DNA of 6,165 nt, taken from the NCBI GenBank assembly GCA_913040875.1, contig CAJWHX010000220.1:1-6165 (forward strand). Reading direction: 5' to 3'. The notes under the pieces were generated by a model. The model made no database searches, had not been told where the DNA came from, and saw nothing but the letters and a program-made list of their open reading frames with translations. The position numbers and the translations under genes were made by a program. This document shows, one piece after another, positions 5,751 to 6,165 of this stretch. Numbering within the stretch: the stretch's first letter is position 1; every line of letters starts with the position of its first letter. Source of the DNA: an uncultured Pseudomonadota bacterium. GTDB lineage: Bacteria > Myxococcota > UBA796.

Positions 5751-6165
5751 GACTGGCGGTCCTCCAATATCCAATAGAGAAGTTGTATTTGTTCCAAGTA
5801 TCCTTGAACACAGTATATCTTGGATGGTTGCGCTCTTCTGTTTATTCATAGCCTTCAAACAGTATAGACAAAATCAGTCGCTATGGAAAATTAGATTTTT
5901 TGCTGTATTGGGCAGTATTTCATTGATAACCAGTCCTTGGTTGGGATCGATTCGTACTGCAGTATTCGGAGCCTATCCAACGATTGACAAAGAAGGCTCC
6001 CTGTTATTTTTTGAACATGGTGTTCATCATCTGTGGTTTACAAATCCAACCATGCCAATTGAAGACACCGGATTGACCTTGATAGGCATTCACGTCGGAC
6101 ATCTTTGGATAACAGAACTGTTGTCTATGGCAGTTCCCACGTTTGTAGCCTTCAACATACAGGCG
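5749..6165 (+). CDS. N-terminal part of a polytopic membrane protein, family not recognised
   Basis: The frame is open for 139 codons and leaves the window on the right. ATG at 5749 has AAAGGA 6 nt upstream; ATG at 5824 (residue 26) is a weaker alternative that would begin inside the first hydrophobic segment. Hydrophobic stretches are seen at about 20-37 (around WMVALFCLFIAF), 49-66 (around FFAVLGSISLI) and 108-136 (around LTLIGIHVGHLWI). The loop between the first two is basic (KQYRQNQSLWKIR), suggesting it is cytoplasmic. The second loop, about 67-107, is rich in His and aromatic residues (FFEHGVHHLWFTNP) and would face outward. Large membrane glycosyltransferases and other multi-span proteins can begin this way, but nothing here identifies a family. 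It is divergent from mutY and its first third overlaps the mutY leader. It was found by reading the frame directly, since it has no stop in the window. Confidence 0.6.
   Translation, partial: MTGGPPISNREVVFVPSILEHSISWMVALFCLFIAFKQYRQNQSLWKIRFFAVLGSISLITSPWLGSIRTAVFGAYPTIDKEGSLLFFEHGVHHLWFTNPTMPIEDTGLTLIGIHVGHLWITELLSMAVPTFVAFNIQA
5761..5765 (-). promoter_or_regulatory. Ribosome binding site of mutY
   Basis: On the minus strand GGAGG (within TTGGAGG) ends 10 nt before ATG at 5750. The spacing is at the long end but workable. It supports the family-length start over the upstream ATG at 5849 and TTG at 5858, and lies inside the opposite-strand membrane gene. Confidence 0.55.
5802..5866. repeat. 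Imperfect direct repeat pair upstream of mutY
   Basis: CCTTGAACACAGTATA (5802-5817) and CCTTCAAACAGTATA (5852-5866) differ by one substitution and one small indel, 50 bp apart. The right copy covers the candidate mutY -10 hexamer. On the minus strand both contain TATACTGT. They could be paired regulator sites or coincidence; both also lie inside the divergent coding frame. Confidence 0.4.
5861..5889 (-). promoter_or_regulatory. Candidate sigma70-type promoter for mutY
   Basis: On the minus strand TTTCCA (5889-5884; 4 of 6) and TATACT (5866-5861; 5 of 6) are separated by 17 bp. Transcription would start near 5854, giving a leader of about 104 nt to ATG at 5750 and ruling out the TTG start at 5858. 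The promoter lies inside the divergent membrane gene. Confidence 0.45.

Noticed and set aside
5751..5858. Extended 399-residue MutY starting at TTG 5858 (or ATG 5849)
   Set aside because: The 36 extra residues do not resemble MutY, lack a well-spaced ribosome site, and the TTG lies upstream of the predicted transcription start.

Overview
The window reads as ordinary bacterial chromosome: dense housekeeping genes, short spacers, Shine-Dalgarno sites and sigma70-like promoter hexamers, at moderate GC by eye. No tRNA, rRNA, CRISPR array, insertion sequence, phage gene or integration signature is visible. A secreted protein and a multi-span membrane protein fit a Gram-negative-type bacterium, but the phylum cannot be fixed from the sequence. 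A deep-branching proteobacterial or Myxococcota/Bdellovibrionota-like lineage is only a guess.

Layout. A left block on the minus strand reads, in transcription order, coaD (3760-3239), glmS (3064-1175) and a signal-peptide-bearing calcineurin-like phosphoesterase (1101 to beyond the left edge). CoaD makes dephospho-CoA and GlmS makes glucosamine-6-phosphate, the entry to peptidoglycan and LPS amino sugars. The phosphoesterase has lost several metal-ligand positions. The 174-bp coaD-glmS gap is the most regulatory-looking stretch: a candidate promoter with a palindrome in its spacer, a long structured leader and clustered GCAAA motifs.

A divergent intergenic region (about 3761-3904) separates coaD from a plus-strand COG1058/CinA-type molybdopterin-binding-domain protein (3905-4642). 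It holds a candidate coaD promoter, a 20-bp alternating pyrimidine-purine tract and a perfect TATAAT.

The CinA-like gene converges on mutY (5750-4659, minus), with 16 bp between the stop codons. MutY is the adenine glycosylase that removes A mispaired with 8-oxoguanine. On the right, a plus-strand polytopic membrane protein of unknown family begins at 5749 and runs off the window. Its best start codon and the best mutY start codon overlap head-to-head in a single CATG, each with its Shine-Dalgarno sequence inside the other gene.

No new multi-gene system can be claimed. The points most worth a second look are the CATG-overlapped divergent starts, the degenerate phosphoesterase, the glmS upstream region, and the unusual FeS-loop spacing and A-tracts in mutY.
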